From NCBI RefSeq assembly GCF_001540865.1, contig NC_033638.1, positions 8,785,133 to 8,849,132 of the forward strand: DNA of 64,000 nucleotides. Reading direction: 5' to 3'. Shown piece after piece: positions 34,444 through 45,913 of this stretch. Below the pieces are notes generated by a model that worked only from the letters and a program-made list of their open reading frames with translations, was not told the origin of the DNA and did no database searches. The position numbers were made by a program, and so were the translations under genes. Position 1 is the first letter of the stretch, and each line of letters opens with the position of its first letter. This stretch comes from Ananas comosus (lineage: Eukaryota > Streptophyta > Magnoliopsida > Poales > Bromeliaceae).

Positions 34444-35688
34444 ATGTGGGGATTACATACACGATGAATCAGCATTAAAAGGCTCCTTGCCTATTTGGAT
34501 TTCGAAATAAGTTATCTGCAGGTGCATGAAGATATATATGTATATGTATACATTTCTAATTACAACAATGTGTTTAACTTTTAGCTATTGTGAATTCAAT
34601 TTTTTTCAACATTCAAGGATAATATGTTCCATCTGCGACAAAATTATGCATCTGTAAAACGAAGATAAGCCGAACAAAATAGTCATGCATCCAACCAGTC
34701 CCTTAGAAATTTCATAGGCTTTAATCAATCCCTTTTTGCTGCATTTACTACATCCTTTGTGCTGTTTGGCACAATATAACAGTTACATATATACTTTTTT
34801 TTCCCACCAATCATTCAGGAAAATGTGCCAGTTTACTACATTGAACAAAATAGAATTTTTAATTTAATTTAGCGCTAACAATTTAATTTCATTATAACTT
34901 TAAACCTTACAATTAATAGTGTAGAAATGCAAAAATTTTTAAAATTTTTTTGCCGGATAGAGCCAAGCGTATAACAAATATAAATGTGTTCCATGCTCCC
35001 TGAAAAAATTTGACGACCACAGAAACCAATCTTAGTTTTTTTTTTTTTTATTAATCTTCTATTTCCTAATCTGGCAAAAGTATGTTTCACACACTTTTAT
35101 GATCACCAACCAATAAACTTGAAGCAACAGCAACATTCAATTCATAATACAACTGACCAAGTCAGTTTTTCAACCCTCCTTTATCACACAGCAATATAGC
35201 CATCTTGTGATACATACAACAAGATAAGTTGTTTTCAAGCTGATCTACTTTTCCTCACATGCAATGTGTGAATACAACATTAGAGCCAGATAGAGTAACA
35301 ATCACAACCACATGCAAAAAAAACACAAAAAAAAAAAGAGAGAGAAAAAATCAACTTCAAATGCAGATGAAAAGGAATTGCAATATTATTATGAAAGAAG
35401 TCACAAGTATAACAAAGCTAATAACTCATTAAGACTCGAACACGACATAACGAAATCCTACAGAAACCATTCAACATCTTAAGAAGCCTAATCCCAAAGC
35501 TCAATACTACCCAGCAGGCTCTGGTAAATAAAAAAGCTTAGCCTGCAACGAAGATTGCCAGACTGTAGCCGCGACAAACAACTACAAAGAGCAACAAACA
35601 AGAAAACTGTACAATTAGATGAGAGATGAGATGGAATAAAAACATCATCTCATCTTCCATCAGTAACTTCAACCTTGTTTTCGGAATA

Positions 35689-37250
35689 CTAGTTAGCTAC
35701 TAGTGGTGAAAACAAAGGAAGTTTTGGGGTTGTAGGTGCAGCTTCCGGGAGAACCACTGGGTTCATCGTGTAGTCGAAAGCGAGGTCCTTGTTTGAAGCC
35801 AAAGCCATGAGCTCTGATTCCTCGAGCCCCTTTGCCGGCCCCAAGCTACACCTCTCTGGGGTGTGCTTTGCTAATGCATCTTTAAATTTCTTTATCTGCA
35901 ATTTAAGGAAGAAAAATGTGGTTCATTATTAGCAAATTAATGAGTTAAAAATATAGAATGATTTCTTCAGGAAACAAAAGTGATAGCGAAACAACGGTTT
36001 TTCTCCAAAAACTAAACTTAAGCTACCAGAAGATGGCGTTTTGATTATTTACACTGAACGCTCATCCGCACACGTGGGTAGATTTCGACACAAGCCCTAA
36101 ACATGAATTTTTCTTTCCTTTTGACTGTAATAAAACAGGGAAAATTGACATAAACGGAAGGTAACTGGATGAGAATAGGATCATGAAATACCAATTGAAA
36201 CAATTGTTTGTCTCTAGAAACAAATCTTAAGACACCAATGACCGTTTATTCCGATCATACATACCGACCATGATAGCCAACAATTTAACAGAAAAACCAT
36301 TAACCAAAGATTTCAAAGGATTAACGAGCCACATTCATTCTCAAGATTATTGAGATTAAATGGGTAGCTTAAAGACTTATAATGAACCAAATTTAACATT
36401 AAACTAGGGACGAAATGTGAAAGATGGGATCTTACTGTTGCATTTGTGCAGCTGAAGCTGCATAGGCGGCCCTGCGCTCCCCTATAAAATCTAAAGAACG
36501 GAAGAACATGGACATTCAAGCTATAACACATGGACTTGTGAGTCTCGTAATTTACTTGCAGGAAGACGGCATCCGGGTTCATCCCCGCAAATTGGCAAAT
36601 CTGTATACAATAAAGTAGATCAGAATTAAACCATACAAGTTCAGAAATAATCAATAACCAACATAAACAAGACTGTAAAAAAAGATACCAATGCATAAAG
36701 CTATTATCAATCCATTAAATTGAGGTTCTTATTAAATTTAAGTGTGATTCTATTAAACTTAAACTAATTTGAACACTTTTTCAGCTGACGAACTTCAGAT
36801 TAAATTTACTATCGATGGCTAATAGCTAACAAAAATCAAAACAGCTAAAATTTTATGCAAGTATCAATCACAAATTACAAAAAAAAGAAAGAAGGAAACT
36901 GGCCCCTTTTGACAATGGTCTCGATACTTTTTAACCTAAAATATAAATGCAGCATATATTTGTAGAAATTATACCTTAGGATGAAGTGCTCTACATCCTC
37001 CACAACCAGGGGAGTAGAAATCCATTATAACGAGCTTGTCCCCGGCATTCAACAAGGTGTCGACGAGATCCTGCGTCGACTCGATCTCCTTCATGTTGGG
37101 CTGGAGTGATTTTTCCCACCATTTCATAGCATTCCCAATGCAATGACTCAACTACAATTTAAAATAAAATTCATTAATGAATATGAAACCAAAATTTCCT
37201 CAAAAAAAAATTTATTACAGTTTCCCTGTGCAAAAAAACCAATTTTAAAT

Positions 37251-37292
<42 letters not shown>

Positions 37293-37768
37293 TATACACA
37301 CAAAAACNNNNNNNNNNNNNNNNNGCATAAATATATGTAAGTCGAGTGAGGGATTTTATTAAACTCAGTCACAATTCTATTAAATTTAACAACTTTGAGC
37401 AATTATAATCAAATAAAAACTGCATGTAGTCACAATTAATCATCTCACATAACCATTAAAACAAAGGAACCCTAAATCGATCGAAAGAACTAAACAAATT
37501 AACCCAAATTAACGCCCAAAAAAAACCAAAGTACCTTCGCATGCGGCGAATCGAGATTCCTCCTCATGGGTAACGTTGCCGGAGCTTCCGACACCAATCT
37601 CCCCCGTTGAAAACCCACAATTTGCGAAGAACCCCTCTCATCCTCCACCGTAACAGAGGAGCCCCGAGGGAATCGCGCGCAGGGTGGGCTCTTTTTAGGG
37701 TTAGAAAACGACACATAACGATGCCCACGTGGTAATACGAGGGTTTCCCTCGCCAAAGCCTCCGCCAT
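35689..37768 (-). CDS. ACHT/thioredoxin-like 2 protein, chloroplast-targeted
   Basis: Four exons, 37768-37535, 37151-36975, 36600-36436 and 35895-35689, all phase-0 joined with GT-AG junctions, give 260 residues. Exon 1 (78 residues, rich in Arg/Ser/Pro, few acidic) looks like a plastid transit peptide. The thioredoxin fold follows: LVIMDFYSPGCGGCRALHPK with the atypical redox site CGGC (Cys128/Cys131), then QVNYETHKSMCYSLNVHVLP with the cis-Pro at about 171, and FFRFYRGAQGRLCSFSCTNAT. The C-terminus has RCSLGPAKGLEESELMALAS. ACHT proteins are thylakoid-associated thioredoxins that can oxidise stromal targets such as 2-Cys peroxiredoxin partners. Start chosen as the first ATG in frame; the frame is open upstream to a GTG only. 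Intron 1 has a (TA)n tract and a 17-N gap. Confidence 0.93.
37308..37324. other. 17-N assembly gap in intron 1 of the ACHT gene
   Basis: A run of N follows a (TA)n microsatellite (about 37255-37288). The flanking exons are intact, so the coding model is unaffected. Confidence 0.95.
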
Positions 37769-38019
37769 GGATCCCACAATCCAAGCTTTTTCCCTTGAAA
37801 ATGATCAAAAAAATCGAAAACGATGGCGCACTAGCGAGAGAGGACTAAGAAGAGGAAAGGCGACAGGTTTGAGAGGGGAATGTATATGTCGAACCGGAAA
37901 AAGGAAAATGGGCGAAACGGGAAACGGCGCCGTAACGGATTTTGACAAACCTTATCACGCGTGGATGAGGCAAAATTGTATCGAACCCCCTCAACTATAT
38001 GGAATTTTGTATTAGACTC

Positions 38020-40285
38020 CTAAACAGGTATTTTTCTCATTAATAAACTTACATATAGAGAAGGTGTAGATGAAATAAATCAAGGTTGAAGGGTAAATTT
38101 GTTAAAGGTGATGTAGTGTAGAGAAATGTTTTAGTTTAGGGGCCTCGACGCGATTTAACGGATAGGGATGAAAAAATCCCGCTTGTTTCGCTCCGTTCCG
38201 TTACTGAACACTGTAAGAACGAATCACGACCGTCCATCTCTCGATCGCAACTCTCTCTTCCGTCCAGATTCAGATATTTCTATTAGTGGATAAATGTTGG
38301 GTAAAAATAGAAATTAAATTTTGTAAGAATTAGGCTAATTATTTATTTATTTATTTTAGCCACGACTATGGATAAATCACGGATATTTCGGGGTTGTGAA
38401 ATTTATCAACAAATAAAATGATTGTCATGTTTTTTTAATGTAAAAATTTATTAATTCTAGTGCAGTTAGTTAATAACTTGACGATTAATATTTAAGATCT
38501 AAATTCAAATTTTATTGTTAATTTTTAATTATTAATCAACTGTTAATTTTTTACTTTTTTAACTAAATAAAAAAATAATAAAAATTCTAAATTTAAAAAA
38601 TATTGATAAAAACATGTTGAGGGGGACCGGATCTGATATATATATTTACCAAATCTATCACATAAGGATAAGGTAAAAATTTCTTCTTTTTTTTTTTTTT
38701 ACTCCGCAGGGGTTAGATCACAACCGTCCATCATTCTCCAAATCAAATTAGATATTTCTAAAAGATGCTGAGTTACTCTAAAAAAACTAAAGCTTATTTT
38801 GGTATTGAGGTCTAGTTATCTGACATTATTAGATAAAATAGAGTTAGGATAAAAACATATAGAGATATAATTTTGCGTTCTCCGGTGAAACAGAAAAAAA
38901 TATATTATAACCTACTCATGGCGATGTGCTGAATGTAATATTATGTACGAATATAAATAGAATATTTTTCATCATACTTTCTTACTGTATATAGTGCAAT
39001 CTCAAATGAAGCTTAATTTTAATTTTTTAAGTTTTTTGTTTTTATTTACAATGAGCATAGTAGATAAGGCATGAATATCTTGGAATTTTTGAGTTTTATC
39101 CACTGCGGATAAAGTGGCGGTAAGATTATCAGAATTCATTGGAAAGGATAAGGTGGGATAAATGTGGATAGAATAAAAGGTGTTGATGCCAAAAATATTA
39201 GGCGGGTGAGGCGTAATTTCTACTATCATAGTTACAGCACTTCTCTACTACTAAAACCGACCAATAATGTGGGCTAAAAAGACATCACATAAATAGTAAC
39301 TTCGAAGTCTGTAATAGGGGTCTTTTCTCCGAGAATAGAAGATCACCTTTATTTTCTCTATAATTTTCTCGTATTTTTTAGGGGTAGTCTACTTGTAATT
39401 CTTTACTTTCCTACACTTACTGCTTTTCTCTAGGAGTAGAATCTTAGCTAGATCAACCGAGTCCGTATGCCCTCAGGCACATTCGACCTTTGTACTGTTT
39501 CCACAAGTTACATTCAATATATATAATGGCATTCGACTCTTTCAGCTGATCAGTCAGTGTGTATTCCATCTGTTCGGCTTTTCTGCTGACCCAAGTCTTT
39601 GTGCAGTCCGTACATTTGGCTCATCCAGCCGAACTGATTCTACAGTAGAGCTTTTCGAACTCGGCTGATCTGATCCCTTGTTAGCCGAATCGCTTGATCT
39701 AGTCGAAGGGCGCAAACTTCGAGAGTCACTAAGCTTAGCCGTCCTGCATCTCGATACGCTTTCCGAGGAAAATTTTTGACCAGATCAAAGAAAGGCGAAA
39801 AAGAGTTATATATTTCAAATTTTTATAATAAAAAAAATTAGTTTGTACTAAAAAAAATTACAAATCACCTTCTTCATATATGAAGAGAGAAAAAATTCAA
39901 GAAAAAGGAAAAAAAAAAAAGAAAAAGACTCCCTCTCCTTTCTCCCACGACTAGCCCCACCCACACTGGGCCCACACACCCGCGCACGTGCCCGTTCGCG
40001 CCCACGCCTCCGCCCGTCGCTGCCACGTGGATCCGATCTGAGGATTCATATATTTCATATATTTATATAGATATAAATATAGATTTTACTATGGTATGAA
40101 ATATTTTAATTAATTTACACACACTCTGCCAGAAACCTTTTGTTTATTTAAGAGCAAGTTAGTATATTATCCGATTCGTTAGTTTTAAAATGAACGTAAC
40201 TAAAAATGAGAAATAATTAAAGCTTAAATTTGGAATATCGGCACCGACCCTTAAATCCTCATCCACTTACGCTAGAGACGAAGGT
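38020..40285. other. intergenic DNA; possible retroelement-like patch at 39300-39790
   Basis: AT-rich to 39290. The 39300-39790 block is GC-richer and repeats GCCGAA / TTCGGC words, reminiscent of LTR or internal retroelement sequence, but no bounded ends or coding frame were found. No gene recognised. Confidence 0.3.
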
Positions 40286-40287
40286 AG

Positions 40288-40421
40288 GCTGACCCGAATC
40301 ATTACGGGCTTAAAGCCCAACAACATCAACCCGGCATCAAGCGTCGTTTAGTGGGCTGACCCAAATCATTACGGGCTGAAGCCCAACAACATCCAACCCA
40401 TCGTCAAGTGTACGTTAGTGG
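40288..40421. repeat. tandem duplication of a ~67-bp unit
   Basis: Two adjacent units share GGCTGACCC(G/A)AATCATTACG, then AAGCCCAACAACATC, and end GCGTCGTTTAGTGG / GTGTACGTTAGTGG. Non-coding. A degenerate SINE-like stretch (40140-40280) precedes it. Confidence 0.75.
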
Positions 40422-41330
40422 GCCATTTATGCTACAATGGGCTAAAATTAGTTTGCCCAATGCGGCCCATTTAATTAAAAGCACACCATGAATTTTTCGT
40501 AGATTGATTATCATTTTACTATACCACAAATTTGACAATTTTTTTTTAAAAAAAGTAATACTCCAACCATCCAATTCCATCGCACAATTAAAAATTTATT
40601 AAATCAAAATATATAATTTGAATGTTGGAACCCCACTACTACCACAAATTTATTGAAGTGTGGATAATATTAAAAATTAGGATGAGGAACCACCCCTCCC
40701 AAACTAACAAGTTCATAAGCATGTTTGTTTGTTTAATATTCTCCCTCTTCCTAGACTAAGTAGTTAATCATGATTTATACACTTTTTGTTTTTTTATGTG
40801 ATGATGATGATTATAAACTAGAAACACCACGGAAAAAAAAAATGCCACGTACACTTCCCTATTGATCACAAGCATATGCTAGGGCCTATTTTTGCCAGGT
40901 AAATTGGTACATTCATGAAGCCACCAAAGGAGTGACAAGGGACTTCGAGTTTGAGTGCCTTCTATGAACTCCTCTTGTCCATCTCGAAGGGCGACAGGGA
41001 CTTCTGCGAAAGTGTTGTTTGAATAGATTTATTTGACAAAATATTAATATGTTTTAAACTAAATCTACCCAATCAAAGTTCTAAGAAGTCAGGTCGATAG
41101 AAACTATCCAGTTTCTCACGTGGATGATAGGGATTATACGTGGATTGAATTATATATGAGAAATAATCTTAACAAAACACTAATTCTATCTTCTTGCCTT
41201 AATCAGAAAGTTTTTAGACTATTGTTAGTTTAACGTCTAATTATCTGTTTTCATTGTAGGAAAGTTATTTCAAAAGTGGCCAGTAGCCAAAAAACAAAAA
41301 AAGGACTATGCTCTCAATAGATGTATGAGT

Positions 41331-41784
41331 GTTCAAAACAAATTAAAATTTTACAAAGAAACAAAAACGGGGAGTCCCACTGTTTGTACCTCATTAAATG
41401 CTCTTAGACTATTTGCATACGAACTACAAGTATTATAATACGCAAAAACAAACAAACAAATAAATAAATAAATAAGATACAATGTGACACTCAGCTAATT
41501 ACACGTTGCAACTCAAATATTAAGCCACACACACATATACACATTATATGAATAAATAAGTACATATATACACACATATAAATAATTAAATAAATAAATA
41601 TTGAGTGTTAAAAACAAATTAAAATTTTACAAAGAAACAAAAAAGGGGCATCACGCAGTTTGTATCTCATTAAATGTTCTCAGACTACTTGCATACGAAC
41701 TACACGTATCTTGATACGCCAAAAAAAAAAGAAAAAAAGAAAAAGATACAATGTGGCACTCAGCTAGTTACACGTTGCCACTCA

Positions 41785-41785
<1 letters not shown>
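41331..41785. repeat. direct duplication of a ~185-bp segment
   Basis: 41331-41520 and 41606-41785 share AAACAAATTAAAATTTTACA, the TTGCATACGAACTAC block, and the GATACAATGTG(A/G)CACTCAGCTA segment, with scattered changes. The second copy runs into an (AT)n(GA)n microsatellite. Confidence 0.8.
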
Positions 41786-41843
<58 letters not shown>

Positions 41844-41930
41844 CTAAAATACTATTAATTGTATTTGTTCCTTTTTGCTATCAATATTTAGCTTTTTGAT
41901 CAATTATATATATAGGCTATGACTACTATA

Positions 41931-42138
41931 CTCTTATGAGTAGATAACTCTTTATACTTATAAATTTTCAGCCGTTAAATAAAAAAATGTTTGGTTAGAA
42001 TAATAGTGATTCTTTTGGATTGAGTGGGTGGTTGGTTGAATAATATGATCTAACGAATGAAAATGATCAAAAGAATATATCTAACGACCGAAAATTTATG
42101 AATATAAAGAGACCTATACTCATAAAAGTATAGTAGCC
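41931..42138. mobile_element. 208-bp MITE with (G/A)CTACTATACT terminal repeats
   Basis: The left end GACTACTATACTCTTATGAG and the complement of the right end GGCTACTATACTTTTATGAG are inverted repeats. It is flanked by microsatellites on both sides. Related interior sequence is at 15922-16085. Confidence 0.7.
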
Positions 42139-42142
42139 GAAC

Positions 42143-42183
<41 letters not shown>

Positions 42184-42191
42184 TTTGACTG

Positions 42192-42718
42192 GGCTACTAT
42201 CGGTAGTAAACTGTTCGGTTTACTACCGATTTGTTTTTGATGATAGAGCTTCCAAATTGACGATCGGCACTGTTGAACATGATTTAAACCATTTAAATTA
42301 TCTAGAAATCAAATTTCATGATTTTTTGGCATCACTAGCTGAACGATCAAAGGGTCACAAAATCTATAATTTTAATGGCCGATATGATGCGTTTGCTCAT
42401 TTAACGGTATAGAAGAGTTCAAATCAACTAAATTTTTGTTAGAAAATTTTTTAAACTATTTAAAATAAGATATAGACTCTAGATCTCAAATATAAAAATT
42501 GTATCATCACTTTTTGAAGGATATTCATTTCCAGTCATTCATTTTTCTGTTTACTTGATGGACAAGAGGACAATATCGAAAATGTGTGAAATTTGATTTC
42601 CAGATAGTTTAAATAGTTTAGATCATGTTTAACGGTGCCGATCATCAATTTGGAAGCTCTATCATCGAAAACAAATGGGTAATAAATCTAGCCGTTTACT
42701 ACCGATAGTATTCTAGCA
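42192..42718. mobile_element. foldback MITE, copy 2
   Basis: The left end GGCTACTATCGGTAGTAAAC and the right end region GTTTACTACCGATAGTATTC are inverted repeats. Inside, the GATAGAGCTTCCAAATTGACG segment recurs inverted near the right end. Same family as 1836-2370 and 58394-58924. A 75-codon open frame at its start is incidental. Confidence 0.75.
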
Positions 42719-42721
42719 AAA

Positions 42722-42776
<55 letters not shown>

Positions 42777-42799
42777 TCCTGCACTTTCAAAAGTACGGT

Positions 42800-43195
42800 G
42801 TTTTATAATTTTTTGACATCATTTATCAAGTGATCAAAGGGTTTCAAAATAATTATTTTAATGATCGATATGACACGTTTGTATGTTCAACTATATAGAA
42901 GAATCCAAATTACAATAAATTTTAATAGAAAATTTTATTTAACATCAATAACAAGAATAATACTTCCAATTTGAAATTTAAATTTTTTATTACTATTTTT
43001 TATAAAATTTTTATTTTCAGTCGTTCATGTTAAGACTGCTTGTTCGTTTACTGGACGAACGAAATCAAAAAATTACAAAATTTTATTTTTAAATAATTCT
43101 AATGTCATAAATCATGTCTAATAGAGCTAATCTAATAAAGCTAATCGTTGAATCAAGTGTTCTATCGTCGAAAATAACTTATAAATACGGAGGTC
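42800..43195. mobile_element. truncated copy of the foldback MITE
   Basis: The interior of the foldback family (TTTTTTGACATCATTTATCA, GATCAAAGGGT, then GTTCTATCGTCGAAAATAAC near the right end) is present, but the left terminal repeat is missing. It is replaced by the (CA)n tract at 42727-42772. Confidence 0.6.
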
Positions 43196-43599
43196 TCTGT
43201 GTGTATGTGTGTATATATATACACTTAAAATCCCCTACATTGCCCCGTACAATATATTTATGTAGCATCATAAGTGAAGTGGACCTAATTTCCTTGTGTC
43301 ATTAGTCTTTTTTTTGGAAGAGACCACATGTGTCATTATGTTAGATGTCTAATGAGAGAAAACAAAGGGAGCCAATGATTGAGCATTTGATGTGTTGTCA
43401 CATATAGATTCTTTTAATTAAACTTTGAGATATTAAAGGTATGCTTCATCAAAATTAGAATCAAATTTTGAATAGAAAACAATAAAAACCGAAATAATGA
43501 AATCTTATAATTTGCTTGATTCACAATAACAAGAATAGAAATCAGAATCAACCTATTATAACTATTTAGTTGAGGAAAGTTCAATTGCCTATAAGAATA

Positions 43600-44095
43600 T
43601 TTAAATGGAATTCATAATTCAAAAATATAAAATGAAATTTAACAATTAAAATATAAAATTTAAATCTAAACTTCCAAATCAAACTTGTGAACTGAATTTA
43701 AAACTTTGATACAAATTTCGATTCATAGATTGAATATACAATTTGATTTAAACTACCGTACAAATTTGAATGAGATATTCAATTCACAATGTAAATTCAT
43801 ATTAAAATTAAAATTTTAATCAAACCTTAAATCCACTGCCTAAATCCATAATCAAAGTTAGAATCCAAAATTAGCAATTTAAAACTAAATTAAATCTACA
43901 AATCAAACTTAAGTTCAAACTCAAAATTTAGAAGTAGAATTAAATTCAAATACCAGACTTATATTAAAATTTAAGAGACTAAAACTTAAATTTTAAATTC
44001 ATGTTCAAATTTAAATTTAAATTTATAATGTACCAATAAATTTAAATTTAGATTTAGATTTGAATTTAAATTTTTATTGGTGGGAAATAAAAAAT
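43600..44095. other. low-complexity AAATTTAAATT-rich tract
   Basis: Almost 500 bases of AAATT / AATTT-rich words with few G or C, ending in an AAATTTAAATTT palindromic run near 44005-44070. No coding frame or terminal repeats. Confidence 0.5.
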
Positions 44096-44137
44096 TTCAA
44101 TTCCTCCTGAAACCGAAGTTAACTCCCACTATATATG

Positions 44138-44605
44138 CACTACAACAAATTATGTCTTAAACGGCATTTTTTAGATGACGTTTTATTTTAATGTCTTCAC
44201 TATTTAACATATGCCGACATCATAATTAAACGTCACTAATAAACATATTTTTATCAAATACTGATAAAAATTTTTCGAAGCTATATTAAGGCGTTGATAT
44301 ATTTATCCCGACATGTTTACTTAAAGGCTCTTTGCTCGACGCTTTTACAAGTATCGGGGTTATTCTTGACGACGCTTTAAAATACCGTTAGTTATTATTT
44401 AAAGTGTTTTTAAATATAAGATTTGTTTTTTTTTTTTTTTTGAGAGAGATAGGTAGAACGCTACCCGTTTCGTTTATTTCATTCAGAAATAAACTTAACT
44501 AGAAATGTGGATCAACTAGGATTCGAACTTAGGTCTCGAGTACCAACCACCAAGCCTTTGCCACTTGCTCTAGGGACAGACGGTAATATAAAATTTGTTG
44601 TAGTA
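44138..44605. mobile_element. CACTA-like MITE carrying a nested SINE
   Basis: The left end CACTACAACAAAT and right end ATTTGTTGTAGT(A) are inverted repeats; the last base is mutated from G. The interior has GACG / CGTC subterminal words. A SINE (44426-44584, reverse) is inserted near the right end. No target duplication was found, so the call is weaker than for 19609-20001. Confidence 0.55.
44426..44584 (-). mobile_element. SINE copy D, nested in a CACTA-like MITE
   Basis: Full-length in reverse: T-run, GAGAGAGATAGG, body, a B box reading GATTCGAACTTAGG on +, and a head ending GCTCTAGGGACAGACGG. Flanks AATATAAGATTTG (44413-44425) and AATATAAAATTTG (44585-44597) form the target duplication with one change. 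Confidence 0.85.
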
Positions 44606-44789
44606 TCATTTTAGATGATTCGATTCTCCAAAATTGGAATCACAATGCCAGTGCTTTAAACCAAATTAACGCTAACAATTAAGATGACTCATTCCAATTT
44701 CTTTTCCAAGTCTCAAATCTTTCTAATCAAACATGCCATAAAATTGAATGTTTGTTAGATTCAATGTTATTTAATTTTAAATAAATCAT

Positions 44790-44828
<39 letters not shown>

Positions 44829-45617
44829 GAAAGGCGTCGACAAGCATGATGAAAATCTAGGGTGTAATTGATGCTAACATTTTGTTTAGTAAATAACTTT
44901 TATTTACTCAAGAGCCTTTGGAATTGATAGAAAGGAAAATGAATCATCTTACTGTACTACTGATGAAATGCGTTACGCATGGTGCTATAGAAATTCTAAT
45001 CTTGCTAATAAAATCCTCTTATATGTACATCATATATGTTGCTGCTAGATAACATTTTTAAAAAAGCAATTACAGATTCCTAATAAAGATTTATTGTGGG
45101 TTTCTAGACGAGGGTGAATTCACTTATTAAGTAACGATCTGATCGCACTGGTTGTTGCTTTCAAGTTCATATCCTATACTATAGCCTATGCATTTTTAGG
45201 ATTAAGACTAGAGCTAGAATAAGCACAAATCAAATCCATCAAAGAATCTAAATTTAATAATAACAATGGGACAATTAATGATGATTAATATAGCTAGGGC
45301 TAGGGAATCCTAAAGTGACTCACATTCTTTTCAATAGACATATATATAATATATTGATTAGAAGGGGTCACTTTAAGAACCTCACCAAACCATGTTAATT
45401 TGGGAGAAAGATCCAAAAGGTGAAATCACATACAGTGATTAAAAATATTAAATCATATCCATAGTTTAGGCTAACCTTTTGTCCTTTCCAACCCTAATGG
45501 CCCCTTTTAATTAAGTGGTCCAAATTAATTAAGGAGGGCCCATTTGTATGTTGATGGAGAGGTAACACATCTCACATGCTTTAGGGATAAATTAGTTAGT
45601 GAGGCATAAAAGAAATA

Positions 45618-45910
45618 ATAGTGTAGAGACCCGCGCGATGCAGTGGGTAGATAATATAAACAAAAATTAAAAATTTTAATAAAACTTATATTTAAAGCTT
45701 ATTGATATATAGAAAGCTATACCGTAAATTCAACTGTTAAAACAATAAAATTATAGTTAGAACCCACTCATTGATAGAATATTAATATGCTTCATATAAT
45801 TAAATGTTGCATCTAATTAGAGGGGTGGGGAGGTGAAGGGTTGAACGTTGAGAATGAAAGATAACATGCCTCGTGGTAAAAAATATTGTGGCTTCATATA
45901 GGTTTATAGA
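45618..45910 (-). mobile_element. short Helitron relative (293 bp)
   Basis: On the - strand it starts TCTATAAACC after A and ends with the same GCATCGCGCGGG hairpin region and CTCTACA spacer as the Helitron at 10515-11643. The terminal tetramer is CTAT rather than CTAG, followed by T. Probably a decayed or sequence-varied copy. Confidence 0.6.
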
Positions 45911-45913
45911 TAT

